From Lantana camara (taxonomy: Eukaryota > Streptophyta > Magnoliopsida > Lamiales > Verbenaceae), in assembly GCA_037501455.1 (NCBI GenBank), contig CM074858.1:14372501-14436500 (forward strand): a DNA stretch of 64,000 bases, written 5' to 3'. Both the position numbers and the translations under genes were made by a program. Shown here piece by piece: positions 21,685 to 32,884 of this stretch (position 1 is the stretch's first letter; each line of letters begins with the position of its first letter). Under the pieces are notes generated by a model. The model was not told the DNA's origin. It saw nothing but the letters and a program-made list of their open reading frames with translations, and made no database searches.

Positions 21685-23400
21685 ACGGATCATAGGATCT
21701 TAAAATACTTGTTCACCCAAAAGCAGCTTAACATGAGACAGCGACGATAGATGGAATTTCTTGAGGATTATGATTGCAATATCATGTATCATCCGGGCAA
21801 AGCTAATGTGGTAGCAGATGCATTAAGTCGAAAAATGAGATTATCTCATTTAAGAGGACAAGAAGTGAACTCTATCCCGATTGTACCTAAGGATCAAGTT
21901 GTTTTGAGAACAAAATGTCAAGTTTCTGGATTAAGCATTTACCCCAAAATCTATATAAGGATCAAAGAGGCACAACCAGAAGATAAATGGATCCAGAAAC
22001 AAAAAAGAAGGGATAAGACAAAGAATGGTACAACATCTGAATTCAAAATCGATAATGATGCAATTCTTTGGTTCAAAGGACGCATTTGTGTACGCGAAAA
22101 ACTCAGAAAAGATATACGAGAAGATGCACATAAATCTCAGTATTCCATACATCCTGGAGGAACAAAGATGTATCGGGATCTTAAAATGCAATTTTGGTGG
22201 AAAGGTATAAAAAGAGATTTAGCAGATTATGTGCAAAAGTGTATGACTTGTCAGTTGGTAAAAGCAGAGAATCAAAAACCATAAGGGATGCTTCAACCAC
22301 TGCCAATACCAGAATGGAAGTGGGATCAAATTACGATGGATTTTGTAACTGGCTTACCCACAGTACAAGGCGGGTATGATAGTATTTGGGTGATAATAGA
22401 TCGATTAACTAAATCTGCTCATTTTTTTGCCGTAAATTCAAAATACAAAGTGGAGAAATTGGCTGAAGTATATATTCAAGAGATTGTTCGATTACATGGG
22501 ATTCCAGCCAGCATTGTGTCTGATAAGGACCCCAAGTTTACTTCCCATTTATGGAAGTGTCTACAAGAGCATTTAGGAACTAAATTACAATTTAGTTCAG
22601 CAGCACACCCTCAAACAGATGGTCAATATGAACGCACAATTAGAACTCTTCTCTTAAAGACATGCTGAGAGCCTGTACACTGGATTTTGGAAAGAAATGG
22701 AATAAGCATTTACCCCTAATTGAATTTGCTTATAACAGTAGTTATGAATCCAGTATACAGATGGCTCCCTATGAAGCCTTGTACGGGAGAAAATGTCGAT
22801 CGCCTCTGCATTGGGATTTAGATGATTGGAGAAATACTAAGAAAGAGCCAAAAGAACCTCAACCTGCACTGATTCAAGAAACTATCGAAAAGATCAAGTT
22901 GATGAAACAACGAATGAAGGTTGCACTAGACCGGCAAAAGAGCTATGCTGACAAAAGAAGAAAAGAGTTTGAATTCGAAGTTGGAGATAAAGTTTTCTTG
23001 AAAATATCACCAAGAAAAGGGTTTGCTAGAGTCGTAAAGGGAGGAAAATTAAGTCCTAGATATATGGGACCATTTGAAATAATAGAACGAATCGGCCCTG
23101 TGGCATATAGATTATAACTACCGACAAATTTGACTGGAATTCACAATGTCTTTCACGTCTCCCAACTTCGAAAATACGACCCCGACGCGTCACATATCAT
23201 AACGTATGACAAGATTCCTCTTCAGAACAATCTCACCTACGAGGAACGACCTGTTCGAATTCTGGATCACAAATTTCAAGAGCTCCGGAATAAAAAGATT
23301 CGCCAAGTGAAAGTACTATGGCGAAACCACGAAGTTGAAGAAGCCACTTGGGAATGAGAAGACACCATACGGAAGCAATACCCTGAACTCTTTAACTCAG
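21685..23400 (+). pseudogene. T3 integrase and chromodomain
   Basis: [16 protein letters not shown] closes RNase H. The integrase zinc finger is SIHPGGTKMYRDLK...[10 protein letters not shown], the core has ITMDFVTGLP, ASIVSDKDPKF and HPQTDGQYERT, all three acidic residues being present. Frames break at 22283 (TAA), about 22660 and 23117 (TAA). The chromodomain piece RPVRILDHKFQELRNKK...VLWRNHEVEEATWE ends at a TGA (23355-23357), the CGA position of relatives, with YPELF still readable after it. Confidence 0.86.
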
Positions 23401-23427
23401 GTAAGAATCTGGGGACCAGATTCTTTT

Positions 23428-23444
23428 GGGGGGGGGGGGGGGGG
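23428..23444 (+). other. T3 polypurine tract with a run of 17 G
   Basis: The sequence before the 3' LTR is tctttt, 17 consecutive G, then AAGAG. Length of such a run may be uncertain from sequencing. A perfect hairpin-like pair ccagattc/gaatctgg (23404-23421) lies just upstream. Confidence 0.75.
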
Positions 23445-23449
23445 AAGAG

Positions 23450-25548
23450 TATAACATCCTGGAATTTCTAACGTCAAATAGAAAATATATTAAATATATA
23501 TGTAATATAGTGAGACATTTTGATTTGGCCTCTGAAATTAATTATACTATCTAAACAAATTAGGCTACAATACTTTTATTATTATTATTTTAACCAAGGA
23601 AAAAATGTGGCTGGTCTTATCCTTGGTAATAGGATAAATTCGTCTCATTAAAAATTAAATGTAATTGGATATTTGTTGTCAATTACTAATATAACATAAG
23701 CATCCCTACCATAATAGGCTAGGTGTCGTGTCATTAAATAAGGTAATTAGCCGATGACTCACCTCTTCTACATTAATTATCAGACCCAGCTCCTACTTGT
23801 GTATATACATCAACATTGTTTAGTATGGAGAAATAAAGAGATCCTACACCGGCCTATAAGTACTATAGAATCACCATATAAATAATACACCCGAACCTTC
23901 ATCTCAAAATTTCGGCCCTAAGATACAACTGAATTATGTAGAGTCATATATCGTCTTCCTCATTTCGTCAAGACAAGAGCGATCGTATTTTCGAATCTCA
24001 GCTCCGACTACTGTAGCAAGAGATATAGGTCCCGAAAGATACTTCAGAAACCTTAGGCGTATTCCAGTAAGGTTAGTAAGTTTACTTATTTTCTTTTCTA
24101 TTACGAAACCGAAGCGGAGATTATGATAAAAATATATTAATTAACTTATAGACAAAATTTGGCTAATCCGATAGTTTTGAATATTGAATTCCCTCTCAAT
24201 ACATATAGATCACATTTTATTGATTATATTCTATAATAATTAGGATGCAAGAGTTGTTACTGTTAGTGCGGTTAAGTGAAACTAACTAATACGATTTGGT
24301 AATGATTATGATTTAAAACTTATAATATATAAATAATGAATTAGATCGTGGTAACAAAAGGGAAAGTTTGCTGTAATATTCCTTTGTCAAACTTTTGTAA
24401 CTTATGTCTTAAAAATATTATGGCTTTATAAATTACCACTTGATATTTGAACAGTACTCGTGTTATTGCTTCCTTGCAAAAACTGTTGTAGAATTTTTGA
24501 GGGAGTGTCCATAGCTAGTGATATTTAAACTCTTTGTCCTTGGTTAAATTGCATATTATGACCCTGCACTTGAATATATTATACAGAAATTACATGAACC
24601 TTGCTTGTATTATTTAAAACTCCTTTAGGACCTGGAGTCGAGATCTAGTTAGGTATTTTTTTGGTAAAAACACTAAATAGGGTCAGCTAAGCAAATTTTA
24701 ATTGGATCTAATTTGATTTCTAACATATGGGATTCATGTATATAAAATTAAAAATTTTGAAACGAATGTAACAAACCTCCTATATAATAAGATTGTCTCC
24801 TATTTGGTACTTATTTGAACAAGAAAGAAATAGTAATATTATGTATTTGTAAATTCTAGGAAAAGGACCGGTCGACCACCCGAATAACTAAATACGAAGA
24901 TAAGGTAAGGGTTCTCGTTCTTTTCTAGGGAGCAAAGATTTGGTATCCTTGTATATTCTTTCGTTGCATATCAATTCCTTGATATATTCATTTGAAATGT
25001 GATTTGTTTGGTTGCCTGTTGAGAATTTTGTTGGCCTTTTGATTCAAAAACCTATTCCTGAAGGAGAATATGCGATATGTGTGGCCTTTTTGATTCCACT
25101 GGGGAGTGCCCATGGAAAGACCACGCGGAAGCCCACAGGTCGATATATGTGTGTGATATATGCTCAGGTCATGACCCGAGAAAAAAGCGATATAAGAGGA
25201 CCCTTGTTTGTTGCTTACCTGTGAAAATCTAATATTGGTTACATTCTTGATACCTTTATATTTCTTGTACCTCGCTGAGTCAGTTGGACTCACCCCTTCT
25301 TTTTTTTTTTCTTTGCCCTTCAGCGGAAAAGAAAAATTCGGGATGACCCGCGTGGATGAGTAAACGGAAAGAAGCATGTTTACATAAATTTTGTAAAATA
25401 AAGTTTTATGTAAAGAAAAATAAAACGAGTGGAGTTAAATAATAATATATGGTTTCCAACGTTATATTTTGAAAAATACTCTTTGTTAAATTGTTTGTTT
25501 TATTAACACACAGGCGTCAAAACTGTGTTTTGGGGTCGGGGCGTTACA
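23450..25548 (+). repeat. T3 3' LTR, 2099 bp
   Basis: From TATAACATCC to GGGGCGTTACA, followed by the target duplication gggtt. It is colinear with 8269-10389 apart from scattered substitutions and the 23-base difference noted in the 5' copy. Confidence 0.93.
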
Positions 25549-25553
25549 GGGTT

Positions 25554-25985
25554 AGAGCCTGCCGCTCCATTAAATGACGGTCTTTGGGTCCTGCACACGG
25601 ATGGTTCCTCGACCTCTCCAGGGGGAGGATCAGGGGTAACCCTCAGAGACCCCCAGTGGGATTGAAATATATTTTGCAATCAGGTTGGACTTTCAAGTCA
25701 AAAACAACGAGGCAGAGTATGAGGCCCTCGTCCAAGAACTAAAAATTGCTTTTCAAAATGGAGCATCCAGGATCACAGCTTAGGTTGATTCACAGTTAAT
25801 TGCAAGTCAAATCAAAGGAACTTATGAGGCTCGAGAAACCACCATGGTGCAGTATTTGAAAAAACCAAAAGAAATAATCGGTAAATTCAAAGAATTTCAC
25901 TTGCTTCAGGTTCCGCGAGCGGAGAATGAACGTTGATGCTCTTTCCAAGTTTGCTTCTGCTCTCGAGAGATCTTGCGAACATTCC
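25554..25985 (+). pseudogene. Tat second (archaeal-type) RNase H
   Basis: Directly after the T3 target duplication: LNDGLWVLHTDGSSTSPGGG carries the first catalytic Asp of the archaeal-type RNase H found in Tat elements, then GSGVTLRDP, NEAEYEALV (as NEAEYEALVQEL in a shifted frame) and DSQLIASQIKG. Stops and shifts occur near 25665, 25770 and 25935. The polyprotein is colinear with the piece before 8264 once T3 and one target copy are ignored. Confidence 0.8.
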
Positions 25986-27300
25986 ATCACGTTCCTGAGA
26001 AGGAGAAACCTTTGATAAAAGGGAAGGCTCCTACCCGAGCGATAACAATGATCGATCCTCAGGAGCCATGTTGGCTCGATGACATCATCAGATTTCTCAA
26101 GGATGGGATTTGTCCTACTGATAAAGTGGAGGCACGAAAAATAAGAAATAAGGCCCCTCGTTTTTCATTAGATCACGAGGGGAGGCTCTTCAAGAAATAA
26201 TATCATGGCCCTCCAATGAGAGGCTTAAGGCCCTCGTAAACCAAAGAGACCCTAGAGCATGTCCAACAAAGGAGTTGCGGAAATCACTCTGGGGGGCGTA
26301 TCCTTGCCAAGAAAATATTGAGTGGGTTTTATTGGCCCTCGGTCCTCCAAGACGCCCTTGTTTTCTCTAAAAAATGCCCCAAGTGTCAGTTTCACTCTAA
26401 CATCCCCCAATTGCCGGCGGCTTAGATGATCCCTATAGACGTATCATGGCCCTCTGATTGGTGGGGCGTTGACATTGTGGGACCATTACCAATAGCGGTT
26501 GGATAGAAGAAGTTAGTCATTTTGGCCGTGGATTACTTCACAAAATGGTTTGAAGCGGAGGCCGTAGCCAAAATCACTTTTCGGGTGGTAAGGGACTTCA
26601 TCTGGAAGAACATCATTTGCAGGTACGGTATCCCGAGGGTGCTAATTTCAGACAATGGATCTCAATTCATTGCAGCAGACACTCGGGAATGGTGTTCAAA
26701 GTTGGGCATTGAACAACGCTTTACCTCCGTGGGACATACTCAAGACAACGGTTAAGCTGAGGTTACCAACAGGAACATTCTGCAGCACTTAAAGACCATG
26801 CTTGAAAGCAAAAAAGGGTTTTATGGGCTGAGGAGTTACAAGGGGCTTTATGGGCTTACCGCACAACTCCTCGAGCGGCCACCAGAGAAACTCCTTACTC
26901 GCTCGTTTATGGGTCAGAGGCGATGATACCCGCAGAAATTATGGAAGAGTCTGTGCGTGTGGCATATTTTGAGCCTGAAACTAATGAGAAAAATAGAGCA
27001 CTTGAGTTAGATCTTTTGGAGGAAAAAAGAGAAAACGCCTGGGCGCATATCCACAAGTATAAAGCATTCGTGGCTAGACAGTATAACAAGCAAGTCCGAG
27101 AGAAGACGTTCCAAATGGGAGACTTAGTCCTAAAGAAGATTGAGGTGTCAAGGCACGTTGGGAAGTTGGACCCAAACTGGGAAGGGCTATTCAAAATCAC
27201 CCAAGTCAGAGCTAACAACAAATATATGCTCGAGACACTCTCAGGCGGGCGACGCCCTCGGTCATGGAATGCATGTAACCTTCGACGGTTCTATATATAA
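25986..27300 (+). pseudogene. Tat integrase, multiple stops
   Basis: WLDDIIRFLKDG and EARKIRNKAPRFSL lead into the zinc-finger region (HSGGRILAKKIL, CPKCQFH). Core: WWGVDIVGPLP (first Asp), LAVDYFTKWFEAEAV, RVLISDNGSQF (second Asp) and D-N-G-stop-A-E-V-T-NR, where TAA at 26753-26755 replaces the usual Gln beside the catalytic Glu. The C-terminus VRVAYFEPETNE...LDPNWEGLFKI and WNACNLRRFYI ends at TAA 27298-27300. It is inactive. The KLD-x-NWEGPF-like end without chromodomain fits the Tat lineage. Confidence 0.84.
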
Positions 27301-27679
27301 ATCTTGAAATGGTTTTGTAGAAACCCCATCTTTGGGCTCGATGTACTTATTATTCACAAAGTGCAATATAATGGAACGGTTTTGTTTATAGATAAGGTCA
27401 TTCTTATATTCATGTATGTGGCGAGAAACTCCCCCTTTGGAAACCTAGGCAATAGCCACATAGGCCCAAGGCGTGCGGATTCCCTTTTACCAGGGATGAA
27501 ATCATGCTTATCGAGCGATAAACACCGCATCAAGGTTTCCCTCGCTGGTATGCTCGATAATGCTAAAAGCTGATCCCAGGGCAAAAAGCAAAGCCAACCA
27601 GAACTCACTCCCAAATTGTGCTTGGAATATCTCAACACTTAGGAAGTTTTTTAACAGATGCATATGCGGGAACATAACT
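27301..27679 (+). other. Tat 3' UTR, proximal part
   Basis: No gene. Contains scattered ccctcg/ccagg words resembling the minisatellite that follows, but no clear periodicity. Confidence 0.5.
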
Positions 27680-28375
27680 AATGACCGGGGTGGCCTCGCA
27701 AATGAGCCCCTTGTGTTCAAAGCAGGAATTCCCCCATGCGCACGGTGACCAGGGTGTCCTCATCTATGAGTCCCTCGTGTCCCTCATAAGAAGACCCTTG
27801 TGAAAGTTCCCAAATGACCAGGGCACCCTCGTAGAAAGGTCCCTCGCATTTCATTTAAAAAGGGCGCTCAAAACGCCAAACGTTAACCAGGGAGCCCTCG
27901 GGAAGAGCCCCTCATGTTCTCTCAAGAAAATTCACTAAGTAACCAGGGAGCCCTCAAATGAGAACCCCTCGCGTACTTTACGAATTCCTGTGAAAAATTC
28001 TTTAAGTAGCTAGGGAACCTTTAGAATGGTGTCCCTCGTGCTTATTGCAAATTTCTAAAATAACTTAAGATGACCGGGGGCCCAAGTGAACCCCTCGCAT
28101 TCACAAAAGTCTTTGGATCAGTTTTTATAAGTCTAAACCAGGGTACCCTCGAATCGAGACCCTCGCGTTTGCTAAAGACTTACTACTTACGAAGAACTTT
28201 TAGACAAGTTTTTATGGGTCTTAATCGGGGTACCCTCAAAGCGGGACCCTTGCATTTATAAAGGACTTAACGGTTATGGAAAACTTTTAGACAAATTCCC
28301 ATAAGTCTCAACCGGTGTACCCTCAAAATAGGACCCTCGTGTTTATCAAAAGACTTGGTATAATTTTATAAGTTT
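27680..28375 (+). repeat. Tat 3' UTR minisatellite, about ten degenerate units of 55-88 bp
   Basis: Each unit starts with a version of aaccagGGtaCCCTCgaa, followed about 10 bases later by gaCCCTCGcgttt. Unit starts are near 27681, 27749, 27817, 27886, 27941, 28009, 28070, 28135, 28223 and 28311. Later units add cttttagacaagttttta-tgggtct and are longer (up to 88 bp). Tandem repeats in Tat/Ogre 3' UTRs are known seeds of plant satellite DNA. Confidence 0.8.
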
Positions 28376-28629
28376 AATATACCATGATTTACTTAGCTTT
28401 TTCACTCAGTTCTTATTATAAGATTTTGATGAAACAAGCGTGGAGTAAGATGCATAAAAATTGAACATTGCAGCAGGAAAGGAAACATGCATTCATTAAA
28501 GACAATAGAGTTGACGCTCGAGATTACAAAACAAAAGGGGCATTCCTACCCTCGGAATCCATTCAAAACAAGAAAAGGTATTACAACTCCTAAAATAAAA
28601 GTTCCCAAGACTTAGGGGGAGAAGACACA
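28376..28629. other. Spacer between Tat minisatellite and antisense ORF end
   Basis: AT-rich, no gene seen. On the minus strand it would be the 3' UTR of the antisense ORF. Confidence 0.5.
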
Positions 28630-28914
28630 TCAGGCGTTCTGAGCTGGGCCATCTTCTAAGTCCACCACTTCATTTTGCGTTTGGGGAGTGGGCTCTTGAG
28701 CTTGTGAGGTTTGAGCGTTGGAAGCAGGAGCATTTGATGGCACGAAGGCCTCAACCGCTGGGGTGGGAGTATCCACACTAACCGGCGCTTGGAGTATATT
28801 GCCGAGGTGGCCCTCGGGGACAGATACAACATCATTAGCCCCCTCGTTCCTTCCTATAGTACGAGGCACCTCCTCATCCTGGTGAGCCCTTATAAATTCA
28901 TCTTGAAGGAGGGT
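28630..28914 (-). pseudogene. Tat antisense extra ORF, C-terminal segment
   Basis: The minus-strand frame LLQDEFIRAHQDEEVPRTIG, then a low-complexity Pro/Ala/Gln/Thr tail (SVDTPTPAVEAF, AQTSQAQEPTPQTQNE) and VDLEDGPAQNA, ends at TGA 28632-28630. Its upstream continuation is at 31866, beyond solo LTR S; the two parts read in the same frame across the insertion when one target copy is ignored. It has no catalytic motif. Confidence 0.7.
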
Positions 28915-29424
28915 TGTAGCACCCGAGCGCAAGGTACCACATCCCCCGCACCATGACCCGGCCCGTATATGAAATGGATTTCCATACACGTGCTAAATCA
29001 TAGCGAACGGGGACACACACACACACACACTGAGCCAGGCGGGACTAGCCTATCACTTAAACCCCAATAACCACAACAATCAGAGTAGCAGAGTCACAGA
29101 AAAGCGGAAGCAATAAATCATATATCATAGATTGAGCTATATGCTCTAGGTACCAACAGTTATTCCATATATTGAGCTCTATGCTCTATGTACCAACAAT
29201 TAAATTCACGGGAGTTAAAACTCAATACCATTACGCTCCAAATCATAAACAACTTACATATGCCATCACGGCCCAAAACAACATTCATATACAATAGCCA
29301 AAAGTACTAGTATGCAAGTGTAACACCAAAATATAAGAGCTAGAGACGAATGCAAGACCTAGGACTCGTATTCCCGCCTAGCTCCCTCAACACCTGCACA
29401 AAATAACTGAAAACCAAACGGGTT

Positions 29425-29923
29425 CAGTCCAAAAGGGACTGGTGGGTATAAAACAGGGCATAAATAGTATATATATAACGATAATTAAACAATCACATGC
29501 AAGCTATAATCCCAAGTGAGGTTTTAAAGAATTTCCCCAAGTGGGTGAATAACAATCATCAAAAGGGATTATAACGAATCATTAACATTAGGTCATTTTT
29601 GGCCCGACGAGTGGGCATGTATTATCTCCAACCAACTCCTCGTGTAAATCATCTGAACATTCATTCATTCATTCTGTTCATGCAATCATTCTTTTGTGCA
29701 CATTCATTAACATTTACACCTTCTTCCTCCGGTTTGGTGGCGGGTTTGCAAGACCCGACCACCCATTCATTGACCAAAAGGGGAACATGACTCCCCAGAT
29801 GGCGCTCAGCGTCCATTCCTCGCTAACTCCTAACGAGGTCCGGTTACGCCGTTAATTGGTGGAACTAATGTGAGGGATCACCGTCGGCCCATGCCTCCCC
29901 GGATAGCCACTCACACTAAGTCC
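29425..29923 (-). other. Conserved LTR stem-loop region, S copy
   Basis: HP1: CAGTCC (29425-29430) AAAAG GGACTG (29436-29441); the closing pair is C-G where T1 has T-A with the same loop. HP2: GGTGGCGGG (29736-29744), loop TTTGCAAGA, CCCG-A-CCACC (29754-29763). HP4: CCTCGCTA (29818-29825), loop ACTCC, TAACGAGG (29831-29838), one mismatch. HP3: GGAACTAATGTGAG (29861-29874) with CTCACACTAAGTCC (29910-29923), inner stem TGTGAG/CTCACA. Confidence 0.7.
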
Positions 29924-30467
29924 CTGGGCCCCATTCGTGCATAACATTCATTCTTTCTTTCTCGCCAAAACATTTGGTAGGGTTTAGAAATTAAGGCTTT
30001 ACATTGCAAACATTTACTCCTTGAAAATGACTCTATATATATATATACATTTTTGGTCGAAAACTTTTCACATTAAAGGTATTTATCGGGTCATATAGCT
30101 AAATAGAAGAGAAACCCACCTCGAACGGCAAAAGAAGAACACACGAGCCTTACTAACCGGCCTCGTCTCCAAAGGAATCAAAATCTGTGCAAGACAGGTG
30201 AAGTGAGACTCAAATGACCAAATAAGATGCTCGGCAATGCCATGGTTATGATATGAACGCATAAAACAAATATAACGGACATGTTCATGTGCACTATTAA
30301 TGTCAGAAGGCATATAACCGTTCATAACTTTCATACTTGCATTCTTGCATTACATAACAATCATAAACATAGTTTAATTGGAGTCACGTTCAATATAATC
30401 CAAAAATACAAGCCACGCATGCAATTCAAGCAAGAAAAGAGACTTCTCAAGGCTGCCATTTCAAATG

Positions 30468-30683
30468 ACACGGCCGTGTTGAGTTTCAAAGGGAAATGGA
30501 CACGGCCGTGTCCGAGGTTTAAAAATCAGAAAATTCAAAGTCAAGGGCTTGACACGGCCGTGTTGAGTTTTCAAAGGATTAGGACACGGCCATGTCCGAG
30601 ATTAAAATTAGAAAAATTCAAAGTCGAGAGCCCAACACAACCGTGTCCATTTTCAGTTCAAAGCTGACACGGCCGTGTCAGCT
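30468..30683. repeat. Array of six ACACGGCCGTGT-type palindromes in solo LTR S
   Basis: Copies start at 30468, 30500, 30552, 30584 (acacggccatgt), 30635 (acacaaccgtgt) and 30666; spacing is 32/52/32/51/31, the mirror of T2. The last copy is the centre of a perfect 22-bp palindrome (30662-30683) with half-site AGCTGACACGG. The variants are transitions at CpG. Confidence 0.85.
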
Positions 30684-31865
30684 CATCGTTTTGAAAGAGA
30701 TAACAGAGCATCAGCTCTATTACGCGAGGGAAAAGCTTTGAAGAACAGGGCAGCCACCAAGAAGCTCTCCAATAACACTTAGACATGCTTTTAAGTCACA
30801 AAACTCATGCAAATTATGAAATTCATTCATATGGATATCAATTCAAGCTCAAAGTTGGCAAAAGATCAATCAATATCAAGCTTTCAATCATGGAAACTTC
30901 AAGCTTCAACAATGGCAACTCATGCCCTACTCATCAAACCTTGAATTTAAACATGTAAGAATGATAGAAAGCTCACAAGAATCATTTATCAAGCATCAAA
31001 TCTTAACTCAAACCATGAAAACCAATGATCAAACCAAACCCGCAATTCATTCTCATATATTCAAACACATATGGATCCTTTCACTCATGCCAAGCTATTC
31101 ATAGAAGAAAAGATAGAGGAGGAGATGGAGGTTATAAATCACCACTTACCTTGGAAGAAGATGGAGGATTGGATAAGCTTGAGCTCAAAGCTTGGATGAT
31201 CAAAATGGAGGGTTTTTTGGCTTCTCTTCCTTGCTCTTGCCTTGGCTGATTTGATCGATCAAATGGGGAGAAAGGAAGCAAGTTGCTGATATCTAGTAAG
31301 GAAAAATGGGTAGGATACGGGTTGGTCCAAGTCCGATTCGTTTAAGAAAAGGTTCAAACAAGTTACAACGTCGAGGTTATGAAATGGTTTGTTGTCGAAG
31401 GTTCAAATGATACCGAAAAGATACAAGGTCAAGTTCAAAGGATAGGTAACGTCGAAACAAGTTCAACGCCGGTTACGAATCTCGATTTCGAGGTCGAGCT
31501 CAAGATATCGCGAAAACCGTTCAGGGTTGCCTATTATACAAATAGGTCCCTCAACTTTCAAAAAGTGGCAATTAAGCCCAAACTCAATTTCCAATTGAGT
31601 CCAAAACATTCAAATATCTTACAATTAAGCTCACGGATTACACGGAACACGTAATTTCATTCAATTAACACCACATTCACGAAATTCACATTTTCACAAA
31701 TCCGATCACATATTCATAGCTCATATAGACAATCATATGAAATTTTAAACAAATAAATCAAATTATAAACAAATCCAATTAACAATTCAAAATATAAAAT
31801 CATATAATTAAATATAAATGCGCACGTAACCCTTACCTGCACGTGTGAAAACTCGGGGCGTCACA

Positions 31866-32496
31866 AGGGTAACCAAATCATTGTATTCGGGCTCAGTAAG
31901 GTTGGCCTCGGGATCGTCCTCGCCCTCCTTTGGAACCGTACAACGCTCGTTGAATCGCAGCCCGTTATCTGAGCGCCCCCAGGGAGAAGCGTCTGCCAAG
32001 CCCAAGTGGATAACTTGTTCGACCGCTAAATTGAACACATTTTGGGCCTCGTCATAGCAATGAAGGGAGGCAGTAAATCCAAACGCCTTGTAGTGATAGA
32101 ATTTGAGCAGAGCCTCCCTGTTGGCCTCAGCGATGCGCTCAGAGAGTACCCTGTTATACTCCTCTTCACAAGCCTTCTTAGTGGCCTCAGTGTACTGCTT
32201 CTCAGCAGTATTGAACTTCGCGATCCACCCATTCACATCCTCCAGCAGCTTCTTGTTAGCATCAGTAAGCCTTGTCGTTTCCGCTCGGTGCCTCTTCCGT
32301 GATGCATCGGACTTCTCAAGCTCTTTCTTGACCTGGGGGTGCTCGATCTCAAGGGATTCCAGTCGAGCCTTCAAAAGTCCATCTCCTCCTGGAGCTGAGC
32401 CGGGTCAGCTTAGCGCACCATCTTTTTGTATTTACCTTTGCGCTTAGAATATACCGTCGAGCGCAGTTGAAGGTTTCTGACCCTCGGAAGCACTTG
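31866..32496 (-). pseudogene. Tat antisense extra ORF, coiled-coil segment
   Basis: Reading down from 32374: LKARLESLEIEHPQVKKEL, KRHRAETTRLTDANKKLLED and AEKQYTEATKKACEEEYNRV form a long charged coiled coil, followed by ALLKFYHYKAFGFTASLHCY and a C-terminal LTEPEYNDLV that meets solo LTR S. Just upstream (32496-32375) a frame with KMVR-stop-ADPAQLQEEMDF joins it through a one-base shift. Unknown function. Antisense ORFs of this kind are a known feature of Tat elements. Confidence 0.68.
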
Positions 32497-32557
32497 CTGT
32501 AGCATCTTTCAAGATAAGGGGAAACTTAAAAAGAATGGAAAGGATAAGGGGACTTAC
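32497..32557 (-). other. Possible 61-bp intron in the antisense extra ORF
   Basis: On the minus strand GTAAGT starts at 32557, and CTACAG ends at 32497. Removing it joins EDLAHAVIF to the frame leading into the coiled coil. Short for a plant intron, so tentative. Confidence 0.4.
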
Positions 32558-32884
32558 GAAAATAACGGCATGAGCGAGATCCTCAGCCACTTGCTATGTG
32601 CTCTGAGAATATAACTTTCTGTGGTCCCCCAATGAATTGGACCCTCTGTTAGACTCCATAAGTGATGTTCCATGCGAGCGGGAGGTTGCTCAGCATGGTG
32701 GTGCCCTCGTTTGGGGGACGATCGAAGGCCTTATCGCCGGAATGATCAAAATTCCACAATTGGTCCTCCTCGGAGGAAGAAGTAACTCCGTTACCCCGGT
32801 CGCCCTCGACCACTTGCTTGCCCTAGCCCATACGACATACAAGAGTAAAGTCAACCATCCTATCTAAACTTAGTTCCCTAGTAT
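32558..32884 (-). other. Antisense ORF region without clear frame
   Basis: Lies between the stop at 32885 and the candidate intron. No continuous frame is seen; it may include another intron or decayed exon. Confidence 0.35.

Larger units (their letters stand above)
8269..25548 (+). mobile_element. T3, Tekay-type chromovirus, interrupted by T2
   Basis: Flanked by a perfect 5-bp target duplication gggtt (8264-8268 and 25549-25553) inside the Tat polyprotein. 5' LTR 8269-10389, primer site 10392-10403, upstream extra ORF, gag, pol with a C-terminal chromodomain, purine tract, 3' LTR 23450-25548. T2 sits in its gag (11543-19272). The two LTRs differ at nine positions in their first 170 bp (about 5 percent), making T3 clearly older than T2. 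All reading frames are broken. Confidence 0.92.
28915..31865 (-). repeat. Solo LTR S, 2951 bp, target duplication agggt
   Basis: Plus strand TGTAGCACCCGAG ... GGGGCGTCACA, with agggt at 28910-28914 and 31866-31870. No internal region or second LTR is present, so it is a solo LTR left by LTR-LTR recombination. It is close to the T2 LTR in reverse orientation (shared G-box/donor end, palindrome array, stem-loops). It lies in the antisense extra ORF of the Tat element. Confidence 0.94.

Noticed and set aside
30281..30667. 128-codon frame with repeated FSFQR-type peptides (also the minus frame at 12699-12890)
   Set aside because: The peptide repeats merely mirror the ACACGGCCGTGT palindrome array in the LTR; present on both strands and in several frames.
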